Source: Atherinomorus stipes
Taxonomy: Eukaryota; Chordata; Actinopteri; Atheriniformes; Atherinidae
DNA: 64,000 nt
Direction: 5' to 3'
Assembly: GCA_023101725.1 (NCBI GenBank)
Contig: JALJCO010013660.1
Span: 1 to 64,000, forward strand
Shown: positions 34,076 through 46,224 of the stretch, one piece after another
How positions within the stretch are numbered: the first letter of the stretch is position 1
Layout of the letters: the number at the start of each line of letters is the position of its first letter
The notes under the pieces: model-generated
Database searches by the model: none
What the model was told of the DNA's origin: nothing
The model's input: only the letters and a program-made list of their open reading frames with translations
Position numbers and translations under genes: made by a program

Positions 34076-34368
34076 TATTATTATTATTATTATATTCTAC
34101 CTTTGAAATATTCTCAGATTTGTCAAGATTTTTTTCATGTTACCAACTGGACTTTATCTCACCAATTAAAGGAGCTCTATCATAAAAAAATTAACTTTGA
34201 GCTTTTAACAATGTTATTTACTAATAAAAACTTTAAGTCGTTAATATTTGAGTAATCTGTATAAATATTCAGTCCAAGCTCTAGCTCCATTCAAACAGCT
34301 GACTTACCACTGATGTACGTCGATACTGTAGGTGGCACCAATCATGAAGCGCCAAATATGCATGTGCA
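33864..34368 (+). repeat. Unassigned sequence with (ATC)n/(ATT)n microsatellite
   Basis: A trinucleotide tract (att then atc then att) runs from about 34019 to 34095. The 69-aa frame ending in isoleucines is translation of this tract. Nothing else was recognised. Confidence 0.6.
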
Positions 34369-34746
34369 GTAGGGGTGTAACAATACATCAATCCAAATTC
34401 TACCTAAAATCAGCCAAGAATTGATATCAAACCCACTTTGGTTTTGAAAATTGCTATATTTTGGAGTTCCTCTGACATAACATTTTCCGCCTGAATGAGG
34501 ATTCTCTTGTTTTTTTAAAAAAATGCATGCAGGGATGCACACATCCAGTTTGCAAGAGCTCCTGCAAATTTTTAGAGCAGCCCTTTCCGGCACACCTGAA
34601 TCAAATAGTTGAATTACCTCATACACATGTCATTCAGCTCTGCAGAGGCCTGGTAACGAGCCATTCATTTGATTCAGGTGTGTTGGAGTAGGTATGCTTT
34701 TAAACTTGCAGGATCGTAGCTCTTAAGGACTGGATGTGGGCACCCC
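34369..34746. repeat. Eroded hAT MITE fragments
   Basis: Aggggtgtaacaatacatc (34369) resembles the end of the element at 58343. A second fold-back runs from cagggatgcacacatccag (34529) to ctggatgtgggcacccctg (34746), with internal inverted phrases such as cacctgaatcaaat / atttgattcaggtg. No target duplication was confirmed. Confidence 0.45.
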
Positions 34747-35610
34747 TGTTTATAGTTGTGCAGTGAATAGATATGACGCAGGGAAACTGTACTGTATGTG
34801 CACCTTGTAAACATTGATTATCACTTGTAATATTGTTTATATCATTTCATATAGATCGGTAGATCCTATATCAAATCGACTCAAAGTGTGTAGTGTGCTT
34901 CGTTTTGCACTTCGTTTTTGGCCGTTATTAGGGCAACATCCGGGTACTTTCAGAGCACTGAATTTTCGCTTAAATGACACCATGAAAGCACTACACACTC
35001 AAAAATAGTGTTTGAAGTGTTTGAAGTGTTTGAAGTGCTCAAGTGCGCGGCATGAGACACAGCCTTAGTTTTGTGTTTAAAAATATGCTTATTGCTTTAT
35101 TTACCTCCTCAGAGCAGATGCTAAGCAGCTAACTGGCTAGTCAGTTGGAGATAGCCTCCAGTGATTCATCAGTATTTGTTATTTCTCTGTTCTAAGCAAC
35201 CTTAACACTGGTAATATCTGTCCAAGGATATGTTTGTGCTACTTTGTTATGAACATTTATGACTAACAAATGAATTAAAGAAAAAAAAATCCAGTGATTC
35301 ATTTCATTACGACAACAAATCACTTGAACACAATGCACTGGTAATTTCCACTTAACAAGTGGGAAGGATCATCTTTCCTATACCACATGAAGGCAGCATA
35401 CATTTTGAGGGCTACTGGTTGTAAGAGGGAGGAACATGGGGATTGGGCCTTGAACTCCTATACTTGGGCGGGACCTCATTCTCAACCCAGAGAGGACACT
35501 TGATCCTTTTCCAGCTGAGGACTACGGTCTCATAAATGTCTCTATTTGACTAATGCTACATTTATAGAAACTTAAAAAAAAAAAAGAGTAGAAATGGAAT
35601 GGGTAATAGA
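34747..35610. other. No gene recognised
   Basis: Contains a short triple repeat gtttgaagt at 35012-35037. No exon or element end was seen. Confidence 0.45.
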
Positions 35611-35783
35611 CAAAGTTTAAATAAAGAAATAAAATGAATAAATGATATAAGTGGAGCCTTATGTTATAAGCTCCGCTTGATAAAGCAAAACTGTCACAGA
35701 ATAAAGAATCAGATTTATTCTGCTTGCTTCAATGTGGACAGGACAAGTAAAGAAGAAAAAAAAAAAAAAAAAAAAAAAAAAAA
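35611..35783 (+). mobile_element. 5'-truncated copy of the poly(A) retroposon
   Basis: Gtttaaataaagaaataaaa, ctccgcttgataaagcaaa and ggacaggacaagt match the 3' end of the retroposon at 13983-15031 (14869-15012). A long A run with gaaa repeats follows. Only about 150 bp of body is present, as expected from 5' truncation on retrotransposition. Confidence 0.75.
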
Positions 35784-36548
35784 GAAAGAAAGAAAACACC
35801 AAGAGTTACAATGAAACTGCACCAAACCAGATCAAACTGAACTGCTGTAATTAAAAATCTATGATTCACAGTTGTCATGCCTCTTGAGTCAAGATACGAT
35901 GTGGTGTTATGAAACTAGGAAGCTTACCCGTCTCCGTCGCTAGCTTCTCATCTGCGCTACAGGAGATCAGTCCAGATTCAGCTGTCTGCCCTTTTGTTTC
36001 ACTTCCTGTTCACCCCTACAATTATTCCATAGCGTTATATCAGCCAAAAATTCCTAGTTTCCAGTTAAATTGACCCTAGACTTCCCTGTTTGATTGTGGA
36101 TATTGGATTACCCACCATTGAGCCATACCAGCACCTACAGAAGTCCCAAGCACATACCTGAGACCTCTTCCTCTGGATTTTCAGAGCCTCAGGCTTGGAG
36201 TACCATTCCCTGTGGGAGAACTCACCTGTCTGCTCGCTCACCAATCCACCAACTCTGATGTTTTCAGTTGGACTATCTTTGATTAACCACTTTGTCTCAA
36301 TCCTGTTTCTAATAAACCTTATTGAACTTTTACTTCCAGTGTTTCGTCTGCTCCTTTGGTCCCACCTTGGGACATTATCTCAACCGGCCTTATAAATCAG
36401 TGGGCTGCATTGCAGGAAAATTACAAGCCATAAATGTTACAAAGTCAGGACAAAGGAGAAAAAAAAAGAAATGCATCAAAGACTGTCAAAAACTGGTCAA
36501 ATAATGAAGTATGCATGAAGTATTTTTTTAAACCATAGATGGATTTTC
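35784..36548. other. No gene recognised
   Basis: Unassigned sequence between a retroposon and a TTAA element. Short frames only. Confidence 0.45.
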
Positions 36549-36552
36549 TTAA

Positions 36553-37304
36553 AGCAGAACTCAGTAACTTCAGCTCGGGGCTCCCCCTAGTGGCGTCCTT
36601 TCACTGTCGTGTTCAACCCCCCCTTACACCCCCCACAGCACACAGACGGCTTCTCTACCTGTCTTTCTTCTACTTTGATCCCTGGATATATTTCTAAGCT
36701 TTTTCTAGCTTGTTGATGCTACGTTGCTGCGTTGGTAGCAGCACCTCGTCTCCCTCTGATCAAAGCAAAGACCTGTCTCTTCTAAAACGGGACGTTTTAC
36801 CCGCGATTTGCGGGTAAATATGCCGTGGATTATATTTTTCTCTGGTGTTGGCGAGTAGCAGGTAAGAATACAAACTTTTATTTACTTTTTGCGGACGTGA
36901 TAAGTGATTATTGAGCCTGAAGCAGTGATGCTTCACCCGGCACCCAGGCAGCGCAAGCTACGTGAATCACTCTGGTCCAGCAAAGAGTTGGTTATGAGAG
37001 CCAGGAGCCGTGTTTAGGTGGTGGGAAGCTAAAGAAATGTTTTCTTCGAATTAGCGCTGGTAGTCTGGTTAAAATCAGAGCTGGAAGCAGCTCGGTAGAT
37101 AGGGGACCTGAGTACCGTACAGCGGTTTCTGTTGTCGCAAGTTCTGCTCGGGTCGGCGCAGGCAAAGTTGTATTTAGCTGCTCGCAGGCCAGAGGCCCCG
37201 GCGGGAGGGGGGGAAACATTGAATCGCTCCGTAAACACTTTGTTTAGCCCCACGGGGATTCCGAAAAGCATTTATTGAGGTAAAAAAGTTACTGAGTTTC
37301 CCCT
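36553..37304. mobile_element. TTAA-flanked element, 752 bp
   Basis: The ends are AGCAGAACTCAGTAACTT and inverted aagttactgagtttcccct. TTAA flanks both sides (36549-36552 and 37305-37308). AG...CT termini inside TTAA fit Kolobok-like elements better than piggyBac, whose ends begin CCC. GC-rich body with no transposase; non-autonomous. Confidence 0.7.
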
Positions 37305-37308
37305 TTAA

Positions 37309-37946
37309 ATCTTAAAAATGAAAAATACTGTAAGTAGTAAGCTATAAGATATAAATGCATGGACTGATGCATTCCTCTCCTATGAACATGATATTACACA
37401 TCTTTCTTTTTATGTACTCTAGCTTCTGCCTGCATGCCTATTTGTTGCTTCTCATCAGAATTTGAAGACGAGTTCAGCTCATGAATCTCCTTCAAACACT
37501 CTTCAGACATACTGATGATACTGAATATAAGATGCTCCCTATTAAGGGAAGTACAGCAGGTCAGCAGCTTCTAAACAAGAGATATTTTGAGCAGGGAAGG
37601 AAGAAATAATGAGAATCTGCACAGTCTGATTCCACAGATGCCTGTGTTATTGAATTAGATCTTACAATAACTAATCAATTTCTCCAAACGTTTGTGTTTG
37701 GATCAACATGTTGTTATCATGTCATTATTCTTAGATTGTTTATTAATTAAAGCACAATAAGCAGGTTGTTGAGGGATTTTTTATTGTAAATTTCAATTCA
37801 TGCGTCCACAAAGAAGGGAATGATACATCCATCTAAATCAATACATCCCTAAATGGTCGACAAGCTAACAGCATTGATCTAGATTGAAAATAATCAAACA
37901 CTGACCTCTGGCTCCCCACACAGATAAAAAAAAGGATGCTTTTAGC
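37309..37946. other. No gene recognised
   Basis: AT-rich unassigned spacer. Confidence 0.5.
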
Positions 37947-39294
37947 TAGAGATGCACCGATCCAGTTTTTTCTGGTTCAATCCAATCCAATACCAGGGCT
38001 GAGTATATCAGTCGATAAACAATACCGATCCGATACTGCTTTTAAATGAATGAATTGCATTCCTTGCCATGTGAGTGAAGTAATCGAGCTTGATATAAAT
38101 ATTTAGCCTTGTGTAGAGATGAGTAACATATTGACATAGATAGAAATGTACTTCATTTTATATTTTAATAAATAAAGTTTACATTTACCATGATTTTAAA
38201 GGTGTCATAACCTGCTGTTTTACATACACAATCCTTAAATTATCTTCAAATGAATTTTTAATTCTAGTTGGGTGGGAAGAAAATTTAATGAGCTCATTTT
38301 AACCTCTTTTTATCTCCAACTTTTGTGTGTCACGAGAATACGTACGAGAGTTAGACCTGTCTGAAAGCGCGTTCACGAGGCAAACGTCAAAGCCAAAACA
38401 AAGTTTTATCAGGACAGAGCAGGTGAAGGAAATGATGTCCCAACAGAGAAAAACGTGATAAAAACGTAACGGTGCGGTTGATGGAGAGGATCGACGGAGT
38501 AAAAGGGCTGGACTCTGATGAATATAAGGAGCGGACTTCTGATGTGAAGTTAGCCAAAGTGTTAGCTTCTGTAGCTACATTAGCAGCTTGTCCGCTCATC
38601 AATCATCGTTACTGGTCTCTGACACAAAAGATAATAAGTTACACAAGCAGCAACACTTACCGACTGCACATCCTCACTGATAAATATAATCCACTGCTCC
38701 CTGGTAAAGCTGTCCCTCCTGTTAGATCACTGAAAACTGCTGAATTTCTGCAGAGGCAGCTCAGCACGGCTATCTCCCCCCTCCTCCTCCTCCTCCTTGT
38801 CGCCGGCGTCCTTTCTGACAAAGCTGGTCTACTCCGTGGCAGGTAATCAGCTGCCTTCAGGTGGTGCTAAAGACGCTAGCTTAGCAGCCTCTCTAGTTCA
38901 CGTCATAACAGCTGATCATAACGACTCCACGGCAGGTAATCAGCTGCTTTTAGGTGGCGCTAAAGAGGCCAGCTTAGCAGCTAGCAGCCTCTCTCGTTCA
39001 CGTCATTGGGAGAAAGAAATCTAATTCGCGTACCGTGGAGAGTGCGTGCTTGTGGCCGGTTCTGGTGAGAAGAGAGCGCCCGCACTCAAAGATGAAGTTA
39101 CTTTCACTCTCCGGAGTTTCTGGCACGTTATAACTGAGGTCCTGTTCCAATACACATGTTTTAACGTGAAAAAGTGGTATTTCCAGGTGGTGACTCCTTT
39201 ATTGAAAACAGAAATGACTGGATCGGAGACCTGGCGGCCACATTCATCCAAAATCTGATCCAGCTAATTTGTCGATATTGGAGCCGATATGGGA
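37947..39294. mobile_element. hAT-like element (TAGAGATGCACCGATCC end), right end lost
   Basis: The left end tagagatgcaccgatccag, followed by ccgatccgatactg, is typical of fish hAT MITEs that end in a cgatcc-rich repeat. The right part still has gatattggagccgatatggg (39271-39290) but is cut off where the retroposon at 39295 begins. A tandem duplication (gcaggtaatcagctgc...) of about 95 bp lies at 38833-39010. No transposase frame. Confidence 0.5.
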
Positions 39295-39608
39295 ATCCCC
39301 TCCCTGCCCACCACGTCTCTGTCACGTTGTGATTGTCTGAGTTTGTGCTTTTTTTTTTTTTTTTTTTTTTGTCTCCAAGTTTTTCACCTGTGTACGTGGA
39401 GAGTTTGGAGACCTCTTTTTTTACGACCTACCCACCTTTCCTCATGTTATTGTTTTCCATATCTGCAAAGGTGCACCGTGCGAAGGCCACGGTCCACCTG
39501 ATCCTGTCTTGTTTATATGTTTTGTTTGTGTGTTTTGGAAGGGTTGTACTGAAACATGAATTTCCCCTCTGGGGTCAATAAGGTGTCTTTGATTTGATTT
39601 GATTTGAT
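39295..39608 (+). mobile_element. 5'-truncated copy of the membrane-ORF retroposon
   Basis: The plus strand matches the minus strand of 10087-10400: ggagagtttggagacctct, ttttttacgacctacccacc and gaatttcccctctggggtc. It ends in a short (GATTT)n tail. The coding part is absent. It shows that the 10-kb insertion is a repeated family with a LINE-type 3' end. Confidence 0.7.
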
Positions 39609-41202
39609 TTTGATAATGAGAATCTCCTGTTCCACCTCATCATGATGAAAAGCAGAAATGTCATGTCCATGAACGAATCCATCCTTTTGAATGACTCTTT
39701 TAAATGAACGATTAGAATTGAATCTCAGCTGTTCTTTTTGGTGTCTAATTGTCCATGCTGACTTCACATGACATGTGCACCACTGTGGGAGTCTGAAGCC
39801 CAAACACACTTCATTCATGTGAACGCATCTATGAGCAGGAAGAATTGTTCAGAAACAAGTACTGTGAGTTCCTAAATGTAACGATTTCTTAACTGTGTAA
39901 CAAATAGGTTTGGGTCTAGTATTACTATGGGTGTGCGCTGTACAGAAGAGCACAGGTTCACTCTGGGAGCTTGTGGTGAATGAAACAGACAGAAAACCAA
40001 AACAGAATCAAGTTTTAAGTGAATTATATTAATTATATTAAGCCAAAAAAAACAAACAAACCCCAAAGCAATCATATAAGACACACAACACACATTACAA
40101 AACAACAATGTGTAATCAATTATTATTGACGGTAATTAATAATAATGAACAATAATAATAATAATAATAATAATAATGGGCCCAAACGGTCTTTGAATAC
40201 CCTCTCCAAGATCAATCAGATCAATCCGTGTTACTGGAAGAGAACGCAGTGTTCAATTCGTTCAGGGTTATCCGTGTTGTTTCGTGAACAATGCAATGTC
40301 CAGTTCGGTTCATGCAGTTCTCCAACCAGAAGAGGAAGAGGGCAACAAGGCCAAAACCAAACGTCCAGGTAATGGAGAAAAAAAAATGTAATAGATCCTA
40401 CCATGTGTAGCTCGCCACCTCTTGAAGAGGAATCTGGGGTCGTAAAAAAAACCTGACCTACAAACAAGGCCAAACACACAATATAAATATCAAAAGTCAC
40501 ATGTAACATAGTCACATACTAGCATGCTTCTTTAGTCATCAAAAATTCATTATTCATTATTAAATTCATTATTAAATAAATTCATTATTTCATTATTGTC
40601 CACATATGCATCTATGGCAATAATTCACAAAGCAGTTGCGCAACATTACAAACAATGTATCATATGACATTACCATTTCCAGTCTAATAGCAATGAATGG
40701 GGGTGCATAATGACATCATGCTAACATCCTACACTGGCTAAACTTGTTGACCGGCTAAGCTAAACCAATCCAAGCTTAGCTAAACTAAGCAGTTCCGTTT
40801 AACATTGAACAGCACAGTTTAAAACAGTGATACTGTATTGCCTTGGTGAACGGCCAAAGCAACACAAAATCTACTTCCGATCTTTGTTACTGTCTGCACC
40901 TTTCAGAAGCTCTTAAAGATTTAATCAGTTTAGAAATGTTTGTTTCGCGAACCCGGAAGTAACTCCTCCGGTTGATCATCACACATTGCCGTTGTCATGA
41001 CCTTCTACTCTTGCGACTTTACAAGTTCGGACTATAATCTCGGTATAGCAGGTACGATTCATCATCGCGCTTTTACTAAAATTTGGCGCTGATGCAGCTC
41101 AGGTTTATTGTATTTTTATTTATTTTTTTCCTGCATTTCAAAAACCCTATACAGTAGATTTTATATAGATAAATATATTTTTTATTAACCTTTATCTATA
41201 TA
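39609..41202. other. Mostly unassigned; (AAT)n tract
   Basis: 39612-39652 holds one unit resembling the 29-bp minisatellite of 53.9-56.9 kb (gagaatctcctgttccacct). (AAT)n lies at 40139-40178. An AT palindrome (tatagataaatata...tttatctatata) lies at 41163-41203. No gene recognised. Confidence 0.4.
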
Positions 41203-41855
41203 CAGGGTTTCCACGCATCCTGGAAGACCTGGAAAATGATTGACCAATATTCCAGTCATGGAAAACACATGGGAAATGAGAAAACAAGTAAAGTGTGTTG
41301 GAAAACTTGACTTGTCCTGGAAAATGATTTTTCCTCCCTCTGCTTTTCTCTGCCTTGCGTGTGAACGCAAATGGGTTGAACATTTTTTGCATGTATGTCT
41401 GTTTTCAGCTGCCGTTAAAATGTAACATTCAGCTGTAGCTTCTCTGCTTCATCTCTGCTTCATCTCTGCTTCTAGCTGGCACAGCCAGCCAATCAGATTG
41501 CATATTTCCTTAGAGTGGTTCTCTAGCAAAAACACAGGAAGACCTGCAGGAGAGTCAAGAAACATCAATAACTGAAAAATGTTTTTAAAAGGAACATTTT
41601 AATTGAGATGACATTGCTTTTTTTATGCTGACCTTTTTGTACTGGATTTGATTTTTATATTTATATTTTTTATTTATTTTTGTGGTGATTTTCTTTTTTT
41701 TGTTAACAATGCAGGTGTCAGAAAGTATACTGTAAGTAAAAGCTTGGGGTGGAATTTATTAGTGTATGTTGTATAACTTGACTCGTGCTGTAGCGGCTGA
41801 AAAAGTCCTAGAAAAGTTCTGGAAAATCATTTCAAGAAAAAAATGGGAAACCTTT
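41203..41855. mobile_element. hAT-like MITE (CAGGGTTTCC end)
   Basis: The left end is cagggtttccacgcatcctg, with many tggaaaa motifs. The right end is less clear but has an inverted tgggaaacc (41844-41852). No target duplication was found. Non-coding. Confidence 0.45.
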
Positions 41856-42384
41856 GAAAAATCAGTTTTTTTGTTGTTTTATTTGTTTGTTTGTTTTTTT
41901 ATTGTTTTGTTGTGTTTTCATTACTAAAATGTTCTTGTGTGGAAAAGTTTTGTAGTAAAATTGTTTTGCATAGAAGATAATTGTAGCTTGCTTAGTTTGT
42001 GTTGAACAAGAAAGTTTTTAAGCGAGGAAAAAAATCCAAAGTAGTGTTCTCACTGTCAGAGCACAGACATATAGCCACCTAATAAAACACTTGCAATGAA
42101 AACACAAGCCCAATGAAAATTATGACCAATAATTCAGAATATTTCCCCTCAACAGAGTATATATTAGTGGGCTGTCTAATGTTGAATTATTCTCATCCGA
42201 TTCTTGACTAATAAATTGCTAACAGTTATTATTTCCAGAATAACACAAATGAGTTACTGTTTGAATTCTAAAATGAAAAAAAAAAAAGAAAAAAAGGACG
42301 AACCAGTTCTTTGAACGGCTCTTTAAAGGGAACAGTTCCTCGACATTCAGCTTTCAAAGACCTATAAACCCCCCCATCTTTAAT
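41856..42384. other. No gene recognised
   Basis: T-rich then unassigned sequence. No exon seen. Confidence 0.5.
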
Positions 42385-42670
42385 GGGCCTTCTCCATTGC
42401 AGCTGCACAGGGCACGGTACAGCACAGTCCAGCACCACACGCTAAAGACGACCAGGACAGTTTTTGTTTCTACACAGGAGAAGCAGTCGTCTACGACCTG
42501 GAAGTGGGTGGAGTAAGCTGGTCGAGACTGCCGTGACGTCACTGCCGTGCCACGCGGTGGTAAGTAAAGTAAAAACAACAATGGAGGCATTGGATGACAT
42601 GGAGGTGTCACTGCTGTTGTTGTTTTCTCTGTGGCTTGTAGTCACCGAAAACAGAGCCAGATATTTTTAG
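42385..42670 (+). pseudogene. PIF/Harbinger 5' head fragment, copy 2
   Basis: It matches 16626-16920 closely (cagcaccacacgctaa, gacgaccaggac, tctctgtggcttgtag). The frame from the ATG at 42581 reads MEALDDMEVSLLLLF and stops at 42670 after ENRARYF. It is the same truncated head as copy 1, suggesting either a shared non-autonomous derivative or independent truncations. Confidence 0.45.
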
Positions 42671-43408
42671 ACGTATGACACCTACGACAACAATTTCCTT
42701 TGACCAATCAGTGGAGGGCCATCAGATTTGTCACCTTTTGTGTAGGTTTAGCACGGTTTGACCTAGCTCTGAAACTGGTGTGGAAAATCGTAACGGCTCA
42801 TAACGGGTTTTCCCAGAGGAAACACAAATATAGTGTACAGTGCCGTGTGGAAGGGTTACGAAAATGTGCAAAGGAAAAAGCCCATAATGAGAGTCTTCCG
42901 TTCCACCACATCCCAAAGCTGCTCTGTTGGATTGAGATCTGGTGACTGTGGAGGTCATCGGAGTACAGTGAACTCATCATCATGTTCCAGAAAGCAGGTG
43001 AGCTTTGTGACATATCCTGCTGGAAGTAGCACCAGAAGATGCTCCACTGTGGTCATAAAGGGTTGGACATGGTCAGCAACAATACTCAGGTAGGCTGTGG
43101 TGGTTAAACCGCCACGTTGGTACTAAGGGACCCCAAAGTGGGCCAAGAAATTCTCTCCCACATCCAGTGTTTGAAATTAACTTTTTGACTCACCAGCCAA
43201 GTTGGCCGGTAGATGAAGAAATTCACCGACCAAGCATATTTTTTACTGGCCAATATATTAAACTATTTTACACACATGAACCTTTAGGTCGTTATTTCCA
43301 TAATACAATATTATGTTGGATGCAAACTCACAAAAGAAAAAACAGCAACATTAAAAACGATGTGGAAAAAAATAAAAATATTTAATAAACTGATGATTTC
43401 TGAATTAA

Positions 43409-44085
43409 AGGTTAAATATGTAACATTTTTGTTAAAAGCTATACTTCTTAAAAAAATAAAACCTCCACAGGTCGTTTGGGGAGGGGGGGGGGGGGTACAG
43501 AATGAAAGTACAACATTTCCTAGAAAAATTATATTTAGCCTAAAAATAATTATAAAATAAATTTTAACGGGTTCGATAATGGCATTATATTTATGTCTAT
43601 AAGCCAATACACGCCGCCATTGGGGGTTGCCAAATACGATCTCTGTGTGGCAACAATATTTTGGGCACAGTCAGGCTTGTACAGGGAAAACCGTGGAGAT
43701 GATGAGTGAAGCAGCTGCTTCAGAGCCCTGAAGATGTTGTTATCTGTTTCTGAGGAGGAGTGACCTGAGAAGAGCAAAACCTGGAGTAAATTTAGGTGAA
43801 GACTTCACTAAATGGACCCACATAAACGTTTTCCACGGCGTCAAAACACAGAAATGGCGACTTTCCTCCTGGATCGGTAAGCTAACTTGTTTGCTAACAT
43901 GGCTAATGTTAGCTGTCAGTTATAAACTCCTCTGTGTTACTTGTTGGACATGCTGCAGACTGTTGGTCACTTGCGTATCGGCAGTGAGCCTGGCATCCCA
44001 GCGGCTGGAGTTGCTTTTCTGCTGTTGCAACTACAACTTAGACACACGTGATGTCGCTGTTCTGTCCGTATTCCATATTCAACCT
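43409..44085. mobile_element. TTAA-type element, copy 1, 677 bp
   Basis: The ends are AGGTTAAATATG and inverted catattcaacct, between TTAA (43405-43408) and TTAT (44086-44089). It is the reverse complement of 59797-60461 over its length (tttaggtgaagacttcacta, caggcttgtacagggaaaa and others). Non-coding. Confidence 0.75.
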
Positions 44086-44139
44086 TTATATAAACCTAAT
44101 CAGACACCTCGCTCTCTACTCTTGGTCCTTTCACACAGT

Positions 44140-44312
44140 CCATGAAGTCTGGCCTCCTGGTCCTGACAGTCCTACAGCATTAGTGGGATCATACTCCCTG
44201 ATCTCTGGAAAACATAGCTGGACCAAAGGGAGCTCTAACAGTGTCTCCCGGTCATTTTTGACTCGTTTCATTGTGTTGAAACCTCTGTAACAACTTTTAG
44301 CCGCTTGAATGG
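44140..44312 (-). pseudogene. hAT transposase C-terminal remnant
   Basis: The minus strand reads SCYRGFNTMKRVKNDRETLL, then a short tail to a stop at about 44139. It resembles the ERGFS-MNRIK(T/N)D-RSRL block of the hAT dimerisation domain. The usual catalytic ER is CYR here, so the residue is lost. It belongs to the surrounding 43165-45167 element. Confidence 0.55.
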
Positions 44313-45175
44313 AAGGGAAAGTATTTGCAGGAAAGATGTTCTAACAAAACAAGTAAAGCATGGATCTTTCAGAGCGAAGTTGATGATAGAAAACATTACA
44401 AGTTAATAATAAAGTGGTAAGTTTGCACCAGTTTGTTTCAGGCTGTAGTCTGCTAAGAGCAACAGTGGCTGTTGGAGGTGTCTTAAATAAGAACAAACTA
44501 GTGTAAAGCAGTTCAGTAATTTGCTGCTTAGAGCATCTGAACAGAACTATAATGCAGACCAAAGTTGTTCCAGGAATCATTTTAATGCTCAGTTAACTAC
44601 TGAGCTTCAATGAAGGTCAAACCTCAAGATTATTTACAAAGTTGGAACAACACACCGTCAGATCTGAGCAGATCAGAATAAAAATCCACCCACAACTCGC
44701 CACTCAGTCGCTCGGGCAGTAAATGGAGCGGACCCTGTCATTGTGCAGCCGGTATCTTGCCACACCTCCAAAGCGCCACCTGTCACTGAACTTTCTGGTT
44801 GGCTGTAAGTCCAGCTCACCGTGCTTTCCTCTTGAAGACTGGCTGCCTCCTGCTAAAACTCGCCACATATCCCGCTACTTAATTAGCCTGAGCTAAACGC
44901 TAGCTGTCAGTAAACAGAAGTAATGTAGTGGGTGGCGTTCACGTGTTACGAGTGCATGCTTGTGTACAGTACATGCATCTCTGCAGACCAGAGGTGCAGA
45001 CAGCAGAGCAATATAAAGAAGATATCCACCAAAATGAAGATTTGAAAACATGAATTATTTGCTAGAAACATGTACTTGCCATGTGGCAGACAGCCCTTTG
45101 AGATTTACTCGACAAACAGAAAATTTACTCACATTTGACGCCTGGCAAGTGTTAATTTCGGACCCTGCCCACACC

Positions 45176-45688
45176 ATTACACCAGCAGCAGCCTGAAGCC
45201 TTGATCCAAGGCAGGATGGATCCATGCTTTCATGATGCTTCCAGCAGATTCTGAGCCTTGCATCTGAATGCGGAGCTGAAATGGAGACTCATCAGACCAG
45301 CAACGTATCTCCATCTTCTATTGTCCAGTTCTGGTGAGTTCAGTTTCCTGTTCTTAGCTGATAGGAGTGGCACTCTGTGTGGTCTTCTGCTGCTGTAGCC
45401 CATCTGCTTCCAGGTTGGACGTTTTGTGTGTTCAGAGATGCTATTCTGCATACCTTGGTTGGAACCAGTGCTTATCTGACTTCCTGTTGCCTTTCTATCA
45501 TCTCCAACCAGTCTGCCCATTCTCCTCTGACCTCTGACATCAACAAGACATTCCTTCCCCGGATCTTCTCTGTAAACCCTGGAGATGCTTGTCTGTGAAA
45601 ATTCCAGTAGATCGGGAGTTTCTGACAGCCTCAAATCCCGTTTTTTCCTCATCCTGATGCTCAGTTTGAACTTGCTTGTGTTGACCAT
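45176..45688 (-). pseudogene. Tc1 transposase N-terminal half (152-aa open frame)
   Basis: The frame 45688-45230 begins MVNTSKFKLSIRMRKKRDLR. It continues through a helix-turn-helix-like region (LLEFSQTSISRVYRE) to SPELDNRRWRYVAGLMSLHF and LLEAS before a stop. This is the DNA-binding half and the start of the catalytic domain. The remainder lies at 42880-43164 beyond the hAT insertion, so no full enzyme is made. Confidence 0.7.
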
Positions 45689-45988
45689 GTCTGCATGACT
45701 AAATGTTCTGTCTTGCTGTTATGTATATGCCCAAACTTCCAGGTTTTTGGAAATGTGTTTATAACAAACAGTGACGTAATTATTACCATTATTGTATATT
45801 TAATCTGCCAGAGATTATGGACATCATTTTCCGTCATGGATTTTGTAGACATAATAACCACAAAGCAGGAAGACCCATGTTTCAGGGACGCCGGCTCTGA
45901 AGCATCAGTCGTGTGCTGACCACTGTCAAATCAACATCTGCATGGGAGCACATTCCTAAACTGTTAACTCCTTAAAAAAAAGGCTCAA

Positions 45989-46170
45989 CTGCAAGCAGTA
46001 AAATGTTGCCACAGCCAGTGTTGGAGTGGAACTATGTCTCCAAGCCACAGGGTGTCCTTCTCCGCCTCGTCAGAGGGATTCTGGGCTTCTCTGATGACGG
46101 GGTGTGACTGTGGTTTCTGGGGAGTGTCTGGAATGGGTGCCATCTCTCTGCGGTGCTCCACAAAGGCCTG
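45989..46170 (-). CDS. Candidate exon, unidentified
   Basis: On the minus strand a pyrimidine-rich tract and tcatcag (acceptor-like) precede an open segment AFVEHRREMAPIPDTPQKPQ, which continues through EAQNPSDEAEKDTLWLGD to a stop at 45985. The composition (P, E, Q, D-rich) looks protein-like and unlike the surrounding repeats. There is no clear donor, so it would be a terminal exon. I do not recognise the protein, and no partner exons are visible. Low confidence. Confidence 0.25.
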
Positions 46171-46224
46171 ATGACGGGAAGAGAGGGGACATGTCACCAT
46201 TTGGTTGTGGCCATTGGTTGACAC

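Larger units (their letters stand above)
43165..45167 (-). mobile_element. hAT element inserted in Tc1, about 2.0 kb
   Basis: The ends are CAGTGTTTGAAATTAAC and inverted gttaatttcggaccctg. The flanks are CCCACATC (43157-43164) and CCCACACC (45168-45175), 7/8 of an 8-bp duplication. A minus-strand transposase C-terminus survives at 44140-44312. A TTAA element is nested at 43409-44085. Confidence 0.75.
42880..45720 (-). mobile_element. Tc1-like element split by a hAT insertion
   Basis: Both halves encode Tc1 transposase on the minus strand: the C-terminal half at 42880-43164 and the N-terminal half at 45168-45688. They join exactly across the hAT target duplication. It belongs to the same family as the relic at 2193-3245 and the fragment at 56921-57110. 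Position 42882-42910 carries ataatgagagtcttccgttc and then caccacatc, the likely origin type of the 29-bp minisatellite. Confidence 0.75.
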
